This document shows, in pieces, positions 15,950 to 24,749 of a DNA stretch of 64,000 bases; positions within the stretch are counted from its first letter, which is position 1; every line of letters begins with the position of its first letter. The DNA is from an uncultured Bacteroides sp. GTDB taxonomy: Bacteria > Bacteroidota > Bacteroidia > Bacteroidales > Bacteroidaceae. The stretch covers positions 2,222,001-2,286,000 of the forward strand of contig NZ_OY782495.1 of NCBI RefSeq assembly GCF_963677715.1, written 5' to 3'. Both the position numbers and the translations under genes were made by a program. The notes beneath the pieces are model-generated. The model did not search any database and had not been told where the DNA came from. It saw nothing but the letters and a program-made list of their open reading frames with translations.

Positions 15950-17560
15950 ATAAAAAATTACCATTACATATTTTTTGCTTTAGCTACATTGTTCTTGGCT
16001 GAATGCGGTCATAATGCAGATGAAAAGCTCCGGCAAGCAGAAAACTTGTTGGGAAAGGATTCTGATAGCACTCTCACTCTATTGAAACAATTGGACATTG
16101 ATGGGCTGAGTAATTCTCAAAAAGCAAACTATGGCTTATATCTTTGTGCTGCCCATCAAATAAAGAACCAGTCTTTGTGTGAAGATTCAATAATCTTATT
16201 TTCATTAGCTTACTTCAAACAACATGCTAATACTCAGGAAGTTTATGAGTCATATCATTTTGCTTCGCGTTATTACGTAGAGCAAAAAAACTTTCCTTTA
16301 GCTATTAAAATGTTGAATGATGGATTGATTTTAGCAAAAAACAACAATGATACTACTGCTATAGGAGGCTTTTATGATAGTAAGATTCAGTACTACTATG
16401 AAGAATGTCCTCAAATCTACCCTGATCAGCTACTCTGTAGTTTAAATGAAAATGCCCAGTATACTAAAGGATCATCGAATGATTATACACAAGGTATTGT
16501 GCGAGCTTTAGGCATTATACAAGATAATGATTCCTCTTATTTTTATTTGAATCGCAGCATTGAAAAGGCATTGCGGAATAACGATGTTCAAACAGCCTGT
16601 CATTATTTAAAGAATTATGCTCAGGTTTTACTTAGCAATGGGAAGTTGGATGATGCAATAGCTTGTATACAACGGATTCATAAATTGTTTCCAGCTTACA
16701 ATCATAAGATGATACCTGTTATTAAAGCTTATATTTATATTTATAAAGGCGATCTGGAAGCAGCGGAAGAAGAATTAAGGACTATCAATAGAATGGGGCA
16801 CATTCAAGATTTTGGTTATAAATATATTGTTTCCCAAATGGAAAGTATCTTGAATTATAATCGTAGTGCAAATGTAAACTTGATTAATCAAAGTCATTAT
16901 GCTGATTCTATGATGTATATCATAAAAAGGCAGCAATTAGAGAATGCTGCTAAGACGGAGTCTAAAGCTCGGTTGCAACAGAAAAACATGGAACTTAAAA
17001 TAACAAGGGAGCGAACTCAATTCGTTTTTCTATTTTTAATAGGTTTACTCATTCTTGGTTTTGTTTTATATGATAGGAGAAACAAGGAGAAATACATTGC
17101 TCTGCAAAAGAAGTTGAATGAATATAAGATTAAGATTTTGGAAGAAAGTTCGCGCACTTTTTTAAGCGAAGCCGAACGAGCGGCATCTGAAAATAATTTA
17201 GTATCCATTCGTCAAGAGAAACTCCAATTCTGTATTGCGGTATTTAAGAAGGAAACTTGGTTTAAAAAGCTTGTTGAAATAGAACATTATTCAAAAGATG
17301 AGTCAAAGTTCTTGTCTCAGAAAGAACGCAAACAGTTGATGGATTCGTTACTTACCGTTTTTGCCGATGTAATGATTGATCTTAAGAGTGTTGCACCTCA
17401 ACTTAATTCCGACGAACAGATTTACTGCATCTTTACTTTGTTAGGTTTTTCTAATCATACCATTTCTATATGCACCGCATTCGCTGAAAGCACGTTACGG
17501 ATGAGAAAGAGCCGTGTGAAAAGCAAATTGCCGGAAGTGTATTTCAATTTATTCTTCTAA
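15950..17560 (+). CDS. Membrane-anchored TPR protein with C-terminal LuxR-like helix-turn-helix (putative locus regulator)
   Basis: The product (about 536 residues) has a lipoprotein-like signal ending LFLAEC, TPR-like helical pairs over about 25-330 (for example NGKLDDAIACIQRIHKLFP), one TM helix (about 355-375, FVFLFLIGLLILGFVLYDRR), a coiled coil, and a C-terminal region DEQIYCIFTLLGFSNHTISI then STLRMRKSRVKSKL that resembles a LuxR-type helix-turn-helix. I infer a sensor-regulator that links periplasmic TPRs to a cytoplasmic DNA-binding domain, as in other Bacteroides TPR regulators. The start is uncertain: no ATG/GTG precedes the signal peptide after the promoter, and ATA at 15950 gives the best N-terminus (MKNYHYIFFALATLFLA if read as Met). 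It is the only regulator-like gene in the pectin locus. Confidence 0.65.
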   Translation: MKNYHYIFFALATLFLAECGHNADEKLRQAENLLGKDSDSTLTLLKQLDIDGLSNSQKANYGLYLCAAHQIKNQSLCEDSIILFSLAYFKQHANTQEVYESYHFASRYYVEQKNFPLAIKMLNDGLILAKNNNDTTAIGGFYDSKIQYYYEECPQIYPDQLLCSLNENAQYTKGSSNDYTQGIVRALGIIQDNDSSYFYLNRSIEKALRNNDVQTACHYLKNYAQVLLSNGKLDDAIACIQRIHKLFPAYNHKMIPVIKAYIYIYKGDLEAAEEELRTINRMGHIQDFGYKYIVSQMESILNYNRSANVNLINQSHYADSMMYIIKRQQLENAAKTESKARLQQKNMELKITRERTQFVFLFLIGLLILGFVLYDRRNKEKYIALQKKLNEYKIKILEESSRTFLSEAERAASENNLVSIRQEKLQFCIAVFKKETWFKKLVEIEHYSKDESKFLSQKERKQLMDSLLTVFADVMIDLKSVAPQLNSDEQIYCIFTLLGFSNHTISICTAFAESTLRMRKSRVKSKLPEVYFNLFF

Positions 17561-17698
17561 CGTTTTGATAATCAGAAGAATGCTCTGTCGTTTGTTATGT
17601 TCCTTGCTGTAGGTAGAGGATAATTGTTGCACTTTTGTTACGCTGTTTTTAGGCGTTGAATAGTTGTAATGGCGACTTTTGCTTTAAAAAGTAAAGTC

Positions 17699-19777
17699 AT
17701 GAAAAAAGTAATTATTGTATTCTATCTACTATTAACTTCTTTAAAAGGATTTTCCCAGCAAGACACAATTGCTCTTTCCAAACAGTTAGATGAAATAGAG
17801 ATTACAGCTAAAACGGTAGAACAGTTTGCCGGAAAGAAAATCTATCGTTTTCCTGCAAAAGATCTAGAGGCCACTCGCAGTACTCTTGATGCTATGAATC
17901 TTATTCCACGACTAAATGTAAATATGGATAATAGACTTTCCACCAAAACAGGAAAAAGTGTGAAGATATTAATCAACGGCATTAATTCTTCCGAATCTGA
18001 TTTATCCATTTTGCCTCCAAGCGAAATTATTCGTGTGGAATTCTATGATAATCCTCCGGCTCGATTTGCTATGTTAGGTTTGGGCGCAGTAGTGAATGTT
18101 ATAACGAAGAGACACACTGTAGGAGGGAGTGTGGGTATTAATTTGCAAAATGCTTTCAATGCACTTTGGGGAAATGATGTGGTTGGAGGTAAGTATAACT
18201 TAGGGAATAGCCAATTTGGGGTGAAATATCTTACCAAGTATCGTGATTTTAGGGATTATTTTGAAGATGAAGACTTAAATTACACTTTTTCGGATACGGA
18301 GTATACTAAGCATAAGCAAGGATTGAAATCTCGAGAAGATGTTCTTATCAATAATATGGAGCTTAGTTTCGTCAATCAGCAAACAAATAAATATCAACTT
18401 AGTGCTATAGCAGGATTGGAATATCGGGATGTGAAGTCTGATGTAAACCAAAATACCATTTGGAATCTTTACGAAGAAAATTTATTGAGTCATAGTAAAA
18501 AGGTTGATAAATACCTTAAACCCTCGTTTGATTTTTATTTCTGTAGGTCGTTAGCAAAAGGTCGTGAGCTCATAGTTAATGCTACGGGAACTTTTTTTGA
18601 TTCTGAATTTACGCAGACTTATCAGGAAAATTCAAATATTTCCTCCTTGTTTAACAGTGCAACTTCTGTTGAAGGGAAAAAATATTCAATCATTGGAGAA
18701 TTGCTTTATAGCTTTGTAGCAAAGCCGGGAAAAGTTACCGTTGGCTTACGTGATATGTCAGCTTCTTCTAAACAAGAGCTAACAGCGGTAAATACTGAAA
18801 AGCTTCACTCAAACTCTAATGACTTGTATGCTTACGCTGCAATGAAAGGAATGTTTGGTCAATTTTCTTATTCTGTTAGCGCAGGTTTAAACTATAGTTG
18901 CTTTTCTAGTCCGTCGCTCAATAAAAACTATAGCTTTACGTTTTTCAAACCAAGCATTGATTTGAATTATGATTTGACAGATAAATCTTTCATCGCTTTG
19001 AATTACCAGGTTGAGACAACAAATCCCACTCTTTCAGCACTAAGCTATAACCCTGTTATGGTAGATCAGTTTTTGGCTTACAGTGGTAATCCGGATTTAA
19101 GACCATACAAAACTCATAAGCTGCAAGCGAGCTATGGATACGACGATAAATCCTGGTCAATTGGTTCAGACATTGAATATGAATATGCCCGTTTGCCATT
19201 TGCTCCTTATTTTCTGGAAGAAAAGGATTATATGCTTCAGACCTATGCTAATTTAAAATCTTCTCAGATGGCTAAGATAACGCTAATGGTTAAGTGGATC
19301 CCCTTTCCATGGCACTGGCTTACGTTGTCTTGTTACTCGGAAGTCTTTTGTAATTCTATAAATTCAGGAACCGACTCTTGGAGTCATACTGATTACAGAC
19401 TTATTCCTACTATAAAATTGCATTATGCTAAATGGAATGCTCAGTGGTTTTATCAATCGGGGGAGAAAACAATAGACGGGCAATTAATGAGAACTTCACC
19501 GGAGGCTTCTTTTTTCGAAGTCAGTTATTGTCCGGCTAAAGGATTAACAACCACGCTTGGCTGGCGTTATCCTTTTTATAAGGAGTATAGAGAATCTACA
19601 GAAACTCATTCTTCGTCTATCGTGCAGCAGGTTAGTAATACTCGGATAAAAGATCTTTCAAATCTGATTTATGTTAATGTGGTTTATAACTTTACTTTTG
19701 GTAAATCGATGAAGGTTGCACAGAAAAAGCTCTATAATTCAGATACTGATTCGGGCATTTTAGAAAAGAAAAGATAG
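17699..19777 (+). CDS. TonB-dependent outer-membrane beta-barrel protein without SusD partner
   Basis: The 692-residue protein has a signal peptide (MKKVIIVFYLLLTSLKGFSQ) and a TonB-plug-like domain (about 30-145) with IEITAKTV as a possible TonB box and GLGAVVNVITKR at its end. The rest is a beta-barrel of repeated aromatic strands (OMP_b-brl_3 type). No N-terminal carboxypeptidase-like domain and no SusD gene follow. It lies 138 bp after the TPR regulator on the same strand. I infer uptake or sensing of a small ligand. ATG at 17699 is preferred over ATG 17669, which lacks a signal peptide at its very start. Confidence 0.75.
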   Translation: MKKVIIVFYLLLTSLKGFSQQDTIALSKQLDEIEITAKTVEQFAGKKIYRFPAKDLEATRSTLDAMNLIPRLNVNMDNRLSTKTGKSVKILINGINSSESDLSILPPSEIIRVEFYDNPPARFAMLGLGAVVNVITKRHTVGGSVGINLQNAFNALWGNDVVGGKYNLGNSQFGVKYLTKYRDFRDYFEDEDLNYTFSDTEYTKHKQGLKSREDVLINNMELSFVNQQTNKYQLSAIAGLEYRDVKSDVNQNTIWNLYEENLLSHSKKVDKYLKPSFDFYFCRSLAKGRELIVNATGTFFDSEFTQTYQENSNISSLFNSATSVEGKKYSIIGELLYSFVAKPGKVTVGLRDMSASSKQELTAVNTEKLHSNSNDLYAYAAMKGMFGQFSYSVSAGLNYSCFSSPSLNKNYSFTFFKPSIDLNYDLTDKSFIALNYQVETTNPTLSALSYNPVMVDQFLAYSGNPDLRPYKTHKLQASYGYDDKSWSIGSDIEYEYARLPFAPYFLEEKDYMLQTYANLKSSQMAKITLMVKWIPFPWHWLTLSCYSEVFCNSINSGTDSWSHTDYRLIPTIKLHYAKWNAQWFYQSGEKTIDGQLMRTSPEASFFEVSYCPAKGLTTTLGWRYPFYKEYRESTETHSSSIVQQVSNTRIKDLSNLIYVNVVYNFTFGKSMKVAQKKLYNSDTDSGILEKKR

Positions 19778-19949
19778 ATATGAAATGCTTTTTTGTTACT
19801 TCAATATGCCCTAATCCTTCTTTTCTTTTTAGGTAATGCGCTCATCTCATACGTATTATATTTTGTTAAACAAATTAAATCTTGTCTATTTTGCTTGGGA
19901 ATATGCCACAATATGATGCGCATAGCTGTATTTTGCTTATTTCTTTTGT

Positions 19950-19957
19950 TATCTTTG
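19950..19957 (+). promoter_or_regulatory. -7 promoter box of the kduI operon
   Basis: TATCTTTG matches TAnnTTTG, about 45 bp before the kduI ATG. The 224-bp gap between the barrel gene and kduI holds no other feature that I can support. Confidence 0.7.
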
Positions 19958-20001
19958 TATCGTGTACGTAAACGAAGAATCATTTAATATATTGAAGTAG
20001 T

Positions 20002-20844
20002 ATGAAAACAAACTATGAAATCCGTTATGCTGCGCATCCTCAAGATGCAAAAAGCTATGACACCAAGAGAATTCGCAAAGATTTTCTTATAGAAAGAGTG
20101 TTTGCAGTCAATGAAGTTAATATGGTCTATTCCATGTACGATCGTATGATTGTGGGTGGCGCAATGCCGGTTATCGAAGTGTTGAAACTCGAAGCTATCG
20201 ATCCGTTGAAGGCTCCTTTCTTTCTGACTCGTCGTGAACTGGGTATCTTCAATGTAGGCGGGCCGGGTATTGTGAAAGCCGGTGATGCTACTTTTGAACT
20301 TAATTATAAAGAAGCTCTTTACTTGGGCTCAGGCGATAGAGAAGTTACTTTTGAAAGTAAAGATGCAGAGCATCCGGCTAAGTTCTATTTCAACTCGCTT
20401 ACTGCTCACAGAAATTATCCGGATAAAAAAGTAACTAAAAGTGATGCTGTAGTAGCTGAAATGGGTTCGCTCGAAGGTTCCAATCATCGTAATATCAATA
20501 AAATGTTGGTTAATCAGGTGTTGCCTACTTGCCAGTTGCAGATGGGTATGACGGAACTAGCTCCGGGAAGCGTATGGAATACTATGCCGGCTCACGTTCA
20601 TTCTCGTCGTATGGAGGCTTATTTTTATTTTGAAGTTCCCGAAGATCAATCGGTATGTCACTTCATGGGCGAAGTAGACGAGACCCGCCATGTATGGATG
20701 AAAGGCGATCAGGCTGTTCTTTCTCCCGAATGGTCTATCCACTCTGCTGCTGCTACCCATAACTATACCTTTATTTGGGGTATGGGTGGAGAAAACCTTG
20801 ATTATGGTGATCAGGACTTCTCTTTAATTACTGATTTAAAATAA
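20002..20844 (+). CDS. kduI: 5-dehydro-4-deoxy-D-glucuronate isomerase KduI
   Basis: KduI isomerises 5-keto-4-deoxyuronate, released from unsaturated pectin oligosaccharides, to 2,5-diketo-3-deoxygluconate. The 280-residue length is typical. The cupin metal site is visible: H198, H200 and E205 in PAHVHSRRMEAYFYFEV, with another histidine in SIHSAAATHNY near 245. It is cytoplasmic, with no signal peptide. It leads an operon with kduD (36-bp gap) and DUF4861, and receives the product of PL22, PL11/GH105 action encoded downstream. Confidence 0.95.
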   Translation: MKTNYEIRYAAHPQDAKSYDTKRIRKDFLIERVFAVNEVNMVYSMYDRMIVGGAMPVIEVLKLEAIDPLKAPFFLTRRELGIFNVGGPGIVKAGDATFELNYKEALYLGSGDREVTFESKDAEHPAKFYFNSLTAHRNYPDKKVTKSDAVVAEMGSLEGSNHRNINKMLVNQVLPTCQLQMGMTELAPGSVWNTMPAHVHSRRMEAYFYFEVPEDQSVCHFMGEVDETRHVWMKGDQAVLSPEWSIHSAAATHNYTFIWGMGGENLDYGDQDFSLITDLK

Positions 20845-20879
20845 GATATTGGTCGTAATTTTTTAATTGATATAAGAAG

Positions 20880-21674
20880 ATGGTAAATTTTTCATTAGAA
20901 GGTAAGGTTGCGCTTGTTACGGGTGCTTCTTACGGCATTGGTTTTTCTATTGCAACCGGATTTGCTAAAGCGGGTGCTACTATCGTGTTCAATGATATTA
21001 AGCAAGAACTTGTAGACAAGGGTTTGGCGGCTTATGCTGCCGAAGGCATTAAAGCACACGGATATGTATGCGACGTAACCGACGAAGATGCAGTAAATGC
21101 TTTGGTGGCTCAAATCGAAAAAGAAGTAGGGGTGATTGATATTTTGGTTAACAATGCCGGTATCATCAAACGCATTCCGATGATTGAGATGAGCGCAGCA
21201 GATTTTCGTCAGGTTATCGATATAGATCTTAATGGTCCGTTTATCGTATCTAAAGCTGTTATCCCTTCAATGATTAAAAAAGGTCGTGGCAAGATTATCA
21301 ATATTTGTTCTATGATGAGCGAACTTGGCCGCGAAACGGTTTCTGCCTATGCAGCAGCAAAAGGTGGCTTGAAGATGCTTACCCGCAATATAGCTTCAGA
21401 ATATGGAGAATTTAATATTCAATGTAACGGCATTGGGCCGGGTTATATTGCCACTCCTCAAACAGCTCCGTTGAGAGAACCGCAAGCTGACGGCTCACGT
21501 CATCCGTTTGACTCTTTCATCATTGCTAAAACTCCGGCGGCCCGTTGGGGAACTGCTGAAGATCTTATGGGACCTGCTGTGTTTCTGGCATCAGAAGCTT
21601 CTGACTTTGTTAATGGTCATGTGCTCTACGTAGATGGAGGTATCTTGGCTTATATCGGCAAACAGCCTAAATAA
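20880..21674 (+). CDS. kduD: 2-deoxy-D-gluconate 3-dehydrogenase / 2-dehydro-3-deoxy-D-gluconate 5-dehydrogenase KduD
   Basis: KduD reduces 2,5-diketo-3-deoxygluconate to KDG with NAD(P)H. The 264-residue short-chain dehydrogenase has the nucleotide-binding TGASYGIG near 14-21, NNAG near 90-93, the catalytic Ser144 (ICSMMS), and Tyr157 and Lys161 in YAAAKGG. It follows kduI in the same operon. Confidence 0.95.
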   Translation: MVNFSLEGKVALVTGASYGIGFSIATGFAKAGATIVFNDIKQELVDKGLAAYAAEGIKAHGYVCDVTDEDAVNALVAQIEKEVGVIDILVNNAGIIKRIPMIEMSAADFRQVIDIDLNGPFIVSKAVIPSMIKKGRGKIINICSMMSELGRETVSAYAAAKGGLKMLTRNIASEYGEFNIQCNGIGPGYIATPQTAPLREPQADGSRHPFDSFIIAKTPAARWGTAEDLMGPAVFLASEASDFVNGHVLYVDGGILAYIGKQPK

Positions 21675-21783
21675 TTAGGCCTGAATTCTTATGAGGAGCT
21701 AAAATTGTCGAGGGCTTTTTCTTGATAGCTTTAGTTCCTTTTTTGTTTCTTTCCTTTATGTTATACCATTTGTATTCTATTTC

Positions 21784-23019
21784 ATGAAAAAGTATTTCTA
21801 TTTATTAATGGTCGCTTTTGTGATAGCATCTTGTGCCGAAAGCAAAACCGTAACGGTAACGGTGACCAATCCTACTTCTTTTGATCGTAACAACGAGATG
21901 GTAGAAGTCTCGATGAGCGAAGTTTCTAACAAGCTTAAATTGGCGGACACGGCGCAGGTTGTGGTTCTGAATGTCGACGGACAGCAGGTTCCTTATCAGA
22001 TAACATCTGATGAAAAACTAATTTTCCAGGCAGATGTAAAGGCCTCCGGTGTGGCTACTTATGCCATTCAGCCCGGCACACCCGAAGTATTCGGTGTGAA
22101 GGCATGTGGAAAGCAATATCCCGAACGTGTGGACGATGTGGCTTGGGAGAATGATCTTATAGCATTCCGCACTTACGGCCCGGCTTTGCAAGCCACCGGA
22201 GAGAAAGCTTACGGATATGATGTATGGGTAAAATGCTGCACGACCGATCCTGTTGTTGAGGCTCGATATGCTATGGAGTTAAATCCTGTCACGGAAGCTA
22301 GAATGGATAGTTTGAAGAAAGTAGATCCCAAAGCGGCAGATGCCCTTCGCAAAGCAACCTCTTATCATTTTGACCACGGTAACGGGTTCGATTGCTATAA
22401 CGTAGGCCCTACGCTTGGTGCCGGCGCAACCGCTCTGTTGCAGAACGATTCTATTATTTATCCTTATTGCTATAAAACACAGGAGATTCTTGATAACGGT
22501 CCTCTTCGCTTTACGGTGAAGTTGGTTTATAACCCTCTTACGGTAAAAGGAGATCCATCGGTTGTAGAGAGCCGCATCATTACTCTCGATGTAGGTTCGC
22601 ATATGAATAAGGCCGTTGTTTCTTATTCAAATCTCAAGGAGGTGATTCCTGTTGCCACAGGTATTGTGCTTCACGAGCCGAATGGCCAGATAGTGACCGA
22701 TGCCAAGAATGGTTATATCACCTATGTAGATCCTACTGATAATGCGAATAACAATAACGGAAAGATCTTTGTAGGAGCTGCCTTCCCTGCTGCTGTTAAA
22801 GAGGCCAAAACGGTACTCTTCTCCGATAAAGAAAAAGTTGAAAGAAAAGCAGATGGACATATACTTGCTATCAGTGACTACGAACCGGGCTCGGACTATA
22901 CCTATTACTGGGGTGCCGCTTGGAGCAAAGCAGACATTAAAGATGCTGCCGATTGGAATAAATACGTAGCTGCTTTCGCCCAAAAAGTACGTAATCCGCT
23001 CACGGTTACCATTAAGTAA
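21784..23019 (+). CDS. DUF4861 family lipoprotein
   Basis: The 411-residue protein has a lipoprotein signal, MKKYFYLLMVAFVIASC, so it is probably tethered in the periplasm or outer membrane. The body matches the DUF4861 family in length and in motifs such as DDVAWENDLIAFRTYGPAL (about 118-136) and YHFDHGNGFDCYNVGPTLG (about 197-215). Members occur beside kduI/kduD in pectin loci. Activity is unknown; a sugar-binding or uronate-processing role is inferred from context only. A good terminator follows at 23047-23087. Confidence 0.8.
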   Translation: MKKYFYLLMVAFVIASCAESKTVTVTVTNPTSFDRNNEMVEVSMSEVSNKLKLADTAQVVVLNVDGQQVPYQITSDEKLIFQADVKASGVATYAIQPGTPEVFGVKACGKQYPERVDDVAWENDLIAFRTYGPALQATGEKAYGYDVWVKCCTTDPVVEARYAMELNPVTEARMDSLKKVDPKAADALRKATSYHFDHGNGFDCYNVGPTLGAGATALLQNDSIIYPYCYKTQEILDNGPLRFTVKLVYNPLTVKGDPSVVESRIITLDVGSHMNKAVVSYSNLKEVIPVATGIVLHEPNGQIVTDAKNGYITYVDPTDNANNNNGKIFVGAAFPAAVKEAKTVLFSDKEKVERKADGHILAISDYEPGSDYTYYWGAAWSKADIKDAADWNKYVAAFAQKVRNPLTVTIK

Positions 23020-23046
23020 ATTTGCTTTTCAGAGCAATTAGACTAT

Positions 23047-23087
23047 AAAAAAAGCAGAGTCTTTCTATGGAGGGCTCTGCTTTTTTG
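23047..23087 (+). terminator. Terminator of the kduI-kduD-DUF4861 operon
   Basis: AAAAAGCAGAG pairs with CTCTGCTTTTT, an 11-bp stem followed by a T-run. Confidence 0.85.
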
Positions 23088-23220
23088 TTGTATTCTCGGT
23101 TTGGTGAAGCTTTGCGGCTATTTCTTCTTTTTATATGTTCTTTACTTTGCAACTGTTTAATGCGTTTTTACCTATTCTTGTTCTGTTCTTATTCTGCTTG
23201 ATAAGTAATCTTAGCATAGA

Positions 23221-23403
23221 GAACATCCCCATGTTACGTATATAAACATAGGGATGTTCTTGTATATAACATGGGGATGTTGTTGTAGAAAACACACGCA
23301 GGCAAATAAGATTTAAGGCGATGACAAAGTAATACCTATTTATCTATTAATCTATTATCTATGATGGCATCTTCAAATATCCTTCTACCTGCGTGTTTTC
23401 TAT
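23221..23403. repeat. Inverted repeats between DUF4861 and GH105 genes
   Basis: GAACATCCCCATGTT (23221-23235) can pair with either AACATAGGGATGTTC (23245-23259) or AACATGGGGATGTTG (23268-23282), giving two competing hairpins. A separate pair, GAAAACACACGCAGG (23288-23302) and CCTGCGTGTTTTC (about 23388-23401), encloses about 85 bp of A/T-rich sequence. These fill the 405-bp gap between convergent genes; no coding sequence is seen. Confidence 0.7.
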
Positions 23404-23424
23404 TAATACCTGAGACCAATATTG

Positions 23425-24558
23425 TTATTCTTTCAATTTATACATTTCAACTCCGGCGAGCAAAAAACAACCTACTCCGTAGTCCTCAAAATTAGGAACA
23501 CTGTCATATGTCACCGGTTGTCCGTCTTTAGGTTCCTTGCCCGTACCTTGTACATATCCCAAAAAACCATCCGGATGAACAGCTTCTTTTACCATCGCAT
23601 TCCATGCCTTTACTGCGACGGGTAAATATTCCTTTCTATCGAGTATTCCGTTGCGTATACCCCAACACATCCCATAAACAAACAAAGAAGTACCCGAAGT
23701 TTCTTTGCCCCCAAAGTTTGTAGGATCGTGCAAGCTTACATTCCAGAATCCATCTTTACGTTGGCACTCTTTGAGTGCCCGGCTCATCATCTTGAAATCA
23801 TTGATATAATCCGTTCGGTGTTGTTCCTTTTGAGGAATCTCATTTAAAACACGAACCAATGCGGCATAAACCCATCCATTACCTCTCGACCAATAACAAT
23901 TCTCTCCATTGGGTTCCTTATAAGGTGGATCAAAATCCTGATCTCTCCACCACAGACCCTCCTTTTGGTTAAATAAACCATTTCCACCATGAGTGTTACG
24001 AATGTAAGCATACATGTCCCACATCTTATTATAATATTTATCCTCGCCGGTAAGCTTGCCCAATTTAGCAAAAGCAGGCATAGCCATTTGTATAGCGTCA
24101 ATCCACGTCCAGTCGTTTACTTGAGGTGTATTCACAAGCATATTCATGCAATCCTTTACACTTCTAATCATCTCAGGAGATGAAGGGGAGATATTATATA
24201 AATCAATATAAGTTTGTCCGCAACATTGGTCATCCGCATTACGCGTTGTTGCCCCATTTCTCAACTTCCAATCATGAAAAGCAGCCCAGTCAAAAGCATA
24301 TTTATAATAGCTTTCTTGTGGATAGACACGATAAAGTTCCATTAATCCTTCATAATAAACCCCGCGAGTCCAGATATTACTTGGTCGCACTCGGTCAGTG
24401 TTCGAAGGCAAGGTGGGATCTTCATGTTTCTTAATAAAATAACTATTTACCGATACTAAAGTTTTTAATGTCTCCTTCTTAGTGGGAAGCTCTTGAGCTT
24501 TGATAGTAAGAGAACATACTGTTGCAATGGCTACAGGTATAATGAGCATTCTTTTCAT
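23425..24558 (-). CDS. GH105 unsaturated rhamnogalacturonyl hydrolase
   Basis: GH105 enzymes remove the 4,5-unsaturated galacturonate left at the non-reducing end by pectate or rhamnogalacturonan lyases. The 377-residue protein has a signal peptide (about 1-22, cut after KAQ) and an (alpha/alpha)6 barrel. Likely catalytic residues are Asp110 in NADDQCCGQ and Asp154 in WTWIDAIQMAMP, at the positions of the two aspartates of Bacillus YteR. NGENCYWSRGNGWVYAAL is also family-typical. It is divergent from the acetylesterase gene, with separate promoter boxes for each. It should act on PL11 products and feed KduI. Confidence 0.9.
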   Translation of the reverse strand: MKRMLIIPVAIATVCSLTIKAQELPTKKETLKTLVSVNSYFIKKHEDPTLPSNTDRVRPSNIWTRGVYYEGLMELYRVYPQESYYKYAFDWAAFHDWKLRNGATTRNADDQCCGQTYIDLYNISPSSPEMIRSVKDCMNMLVNTPQVNDWTWIDAIQMAMPAFAKLGKLTGEDKYYNKMWDMYAYIRNTHGGNGLFNQKEGLWWRDQDFDPPYKEPNGENCYWSRGNGWVYAALVRVLNEIPQKEQHRTDYINDFKMMSRALKECQRKDGFWNVSLHDPTNFGGKETSGTSLFVYGMCWGIRNGILDRKEYLPVAVKAWNAMVKEAVHPDGFLGYVQGTGKEPKDGQPVTYDSVPNFEDYGVGCFLLAGVEMYKLKE

Positions 24559-24615
24559 AATAAAGAGTTTTGCGTATTAAAATTTAAAATATTAATCGTT
24601 CCTTCTTGTTTAAGG

Positions 24616-24623
24616 CAAAGATA
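24616..24623 (-). promoter_or_regulatory. -7 promoter box of the GH105 gene
   Basis: The minus strand reads TATCTTTG, matching TAnnTTTG, about 58 bp upstream of the ATG at 24558. Confidence 0.65.
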
Positions 24624-24720
24624 CTACAATACAAGAAAAAGATGGAATGGAAAATTATACATAATAATTCAATTTGATTCAAATGCACAATTGTCTATTG
24701 CTCTGGGGCCTTTATAATTT

Positions 24721-24728
24721 TAATTTTG
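24721..24728 (+). promoter_or_regulatory. -7 promoter box of the rhamnogalacturonan acetylesterase gene
   Basis: TAATTTTG matches TAnnTTTG. It overlaps a TTG at 24726 that would otherwise extend the gene, so the ATG at 24750 is the start. Confidence 0.65.
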
Positions 24729-24749
24729 CCTCACATTAAAATTTGTGTT

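Noticed and set aside
19793..19987. Small hydrophobic plus-strand frame before kduI
   Set aside because: It overlaps the kduI promoter box, lacks a good start and has no recognisable family.
23221..23403. CRISPR array
   Set aside because: The repeated units are inverted hairpin arms rather than regularly spaced direct repeats, and no cas genes are present.
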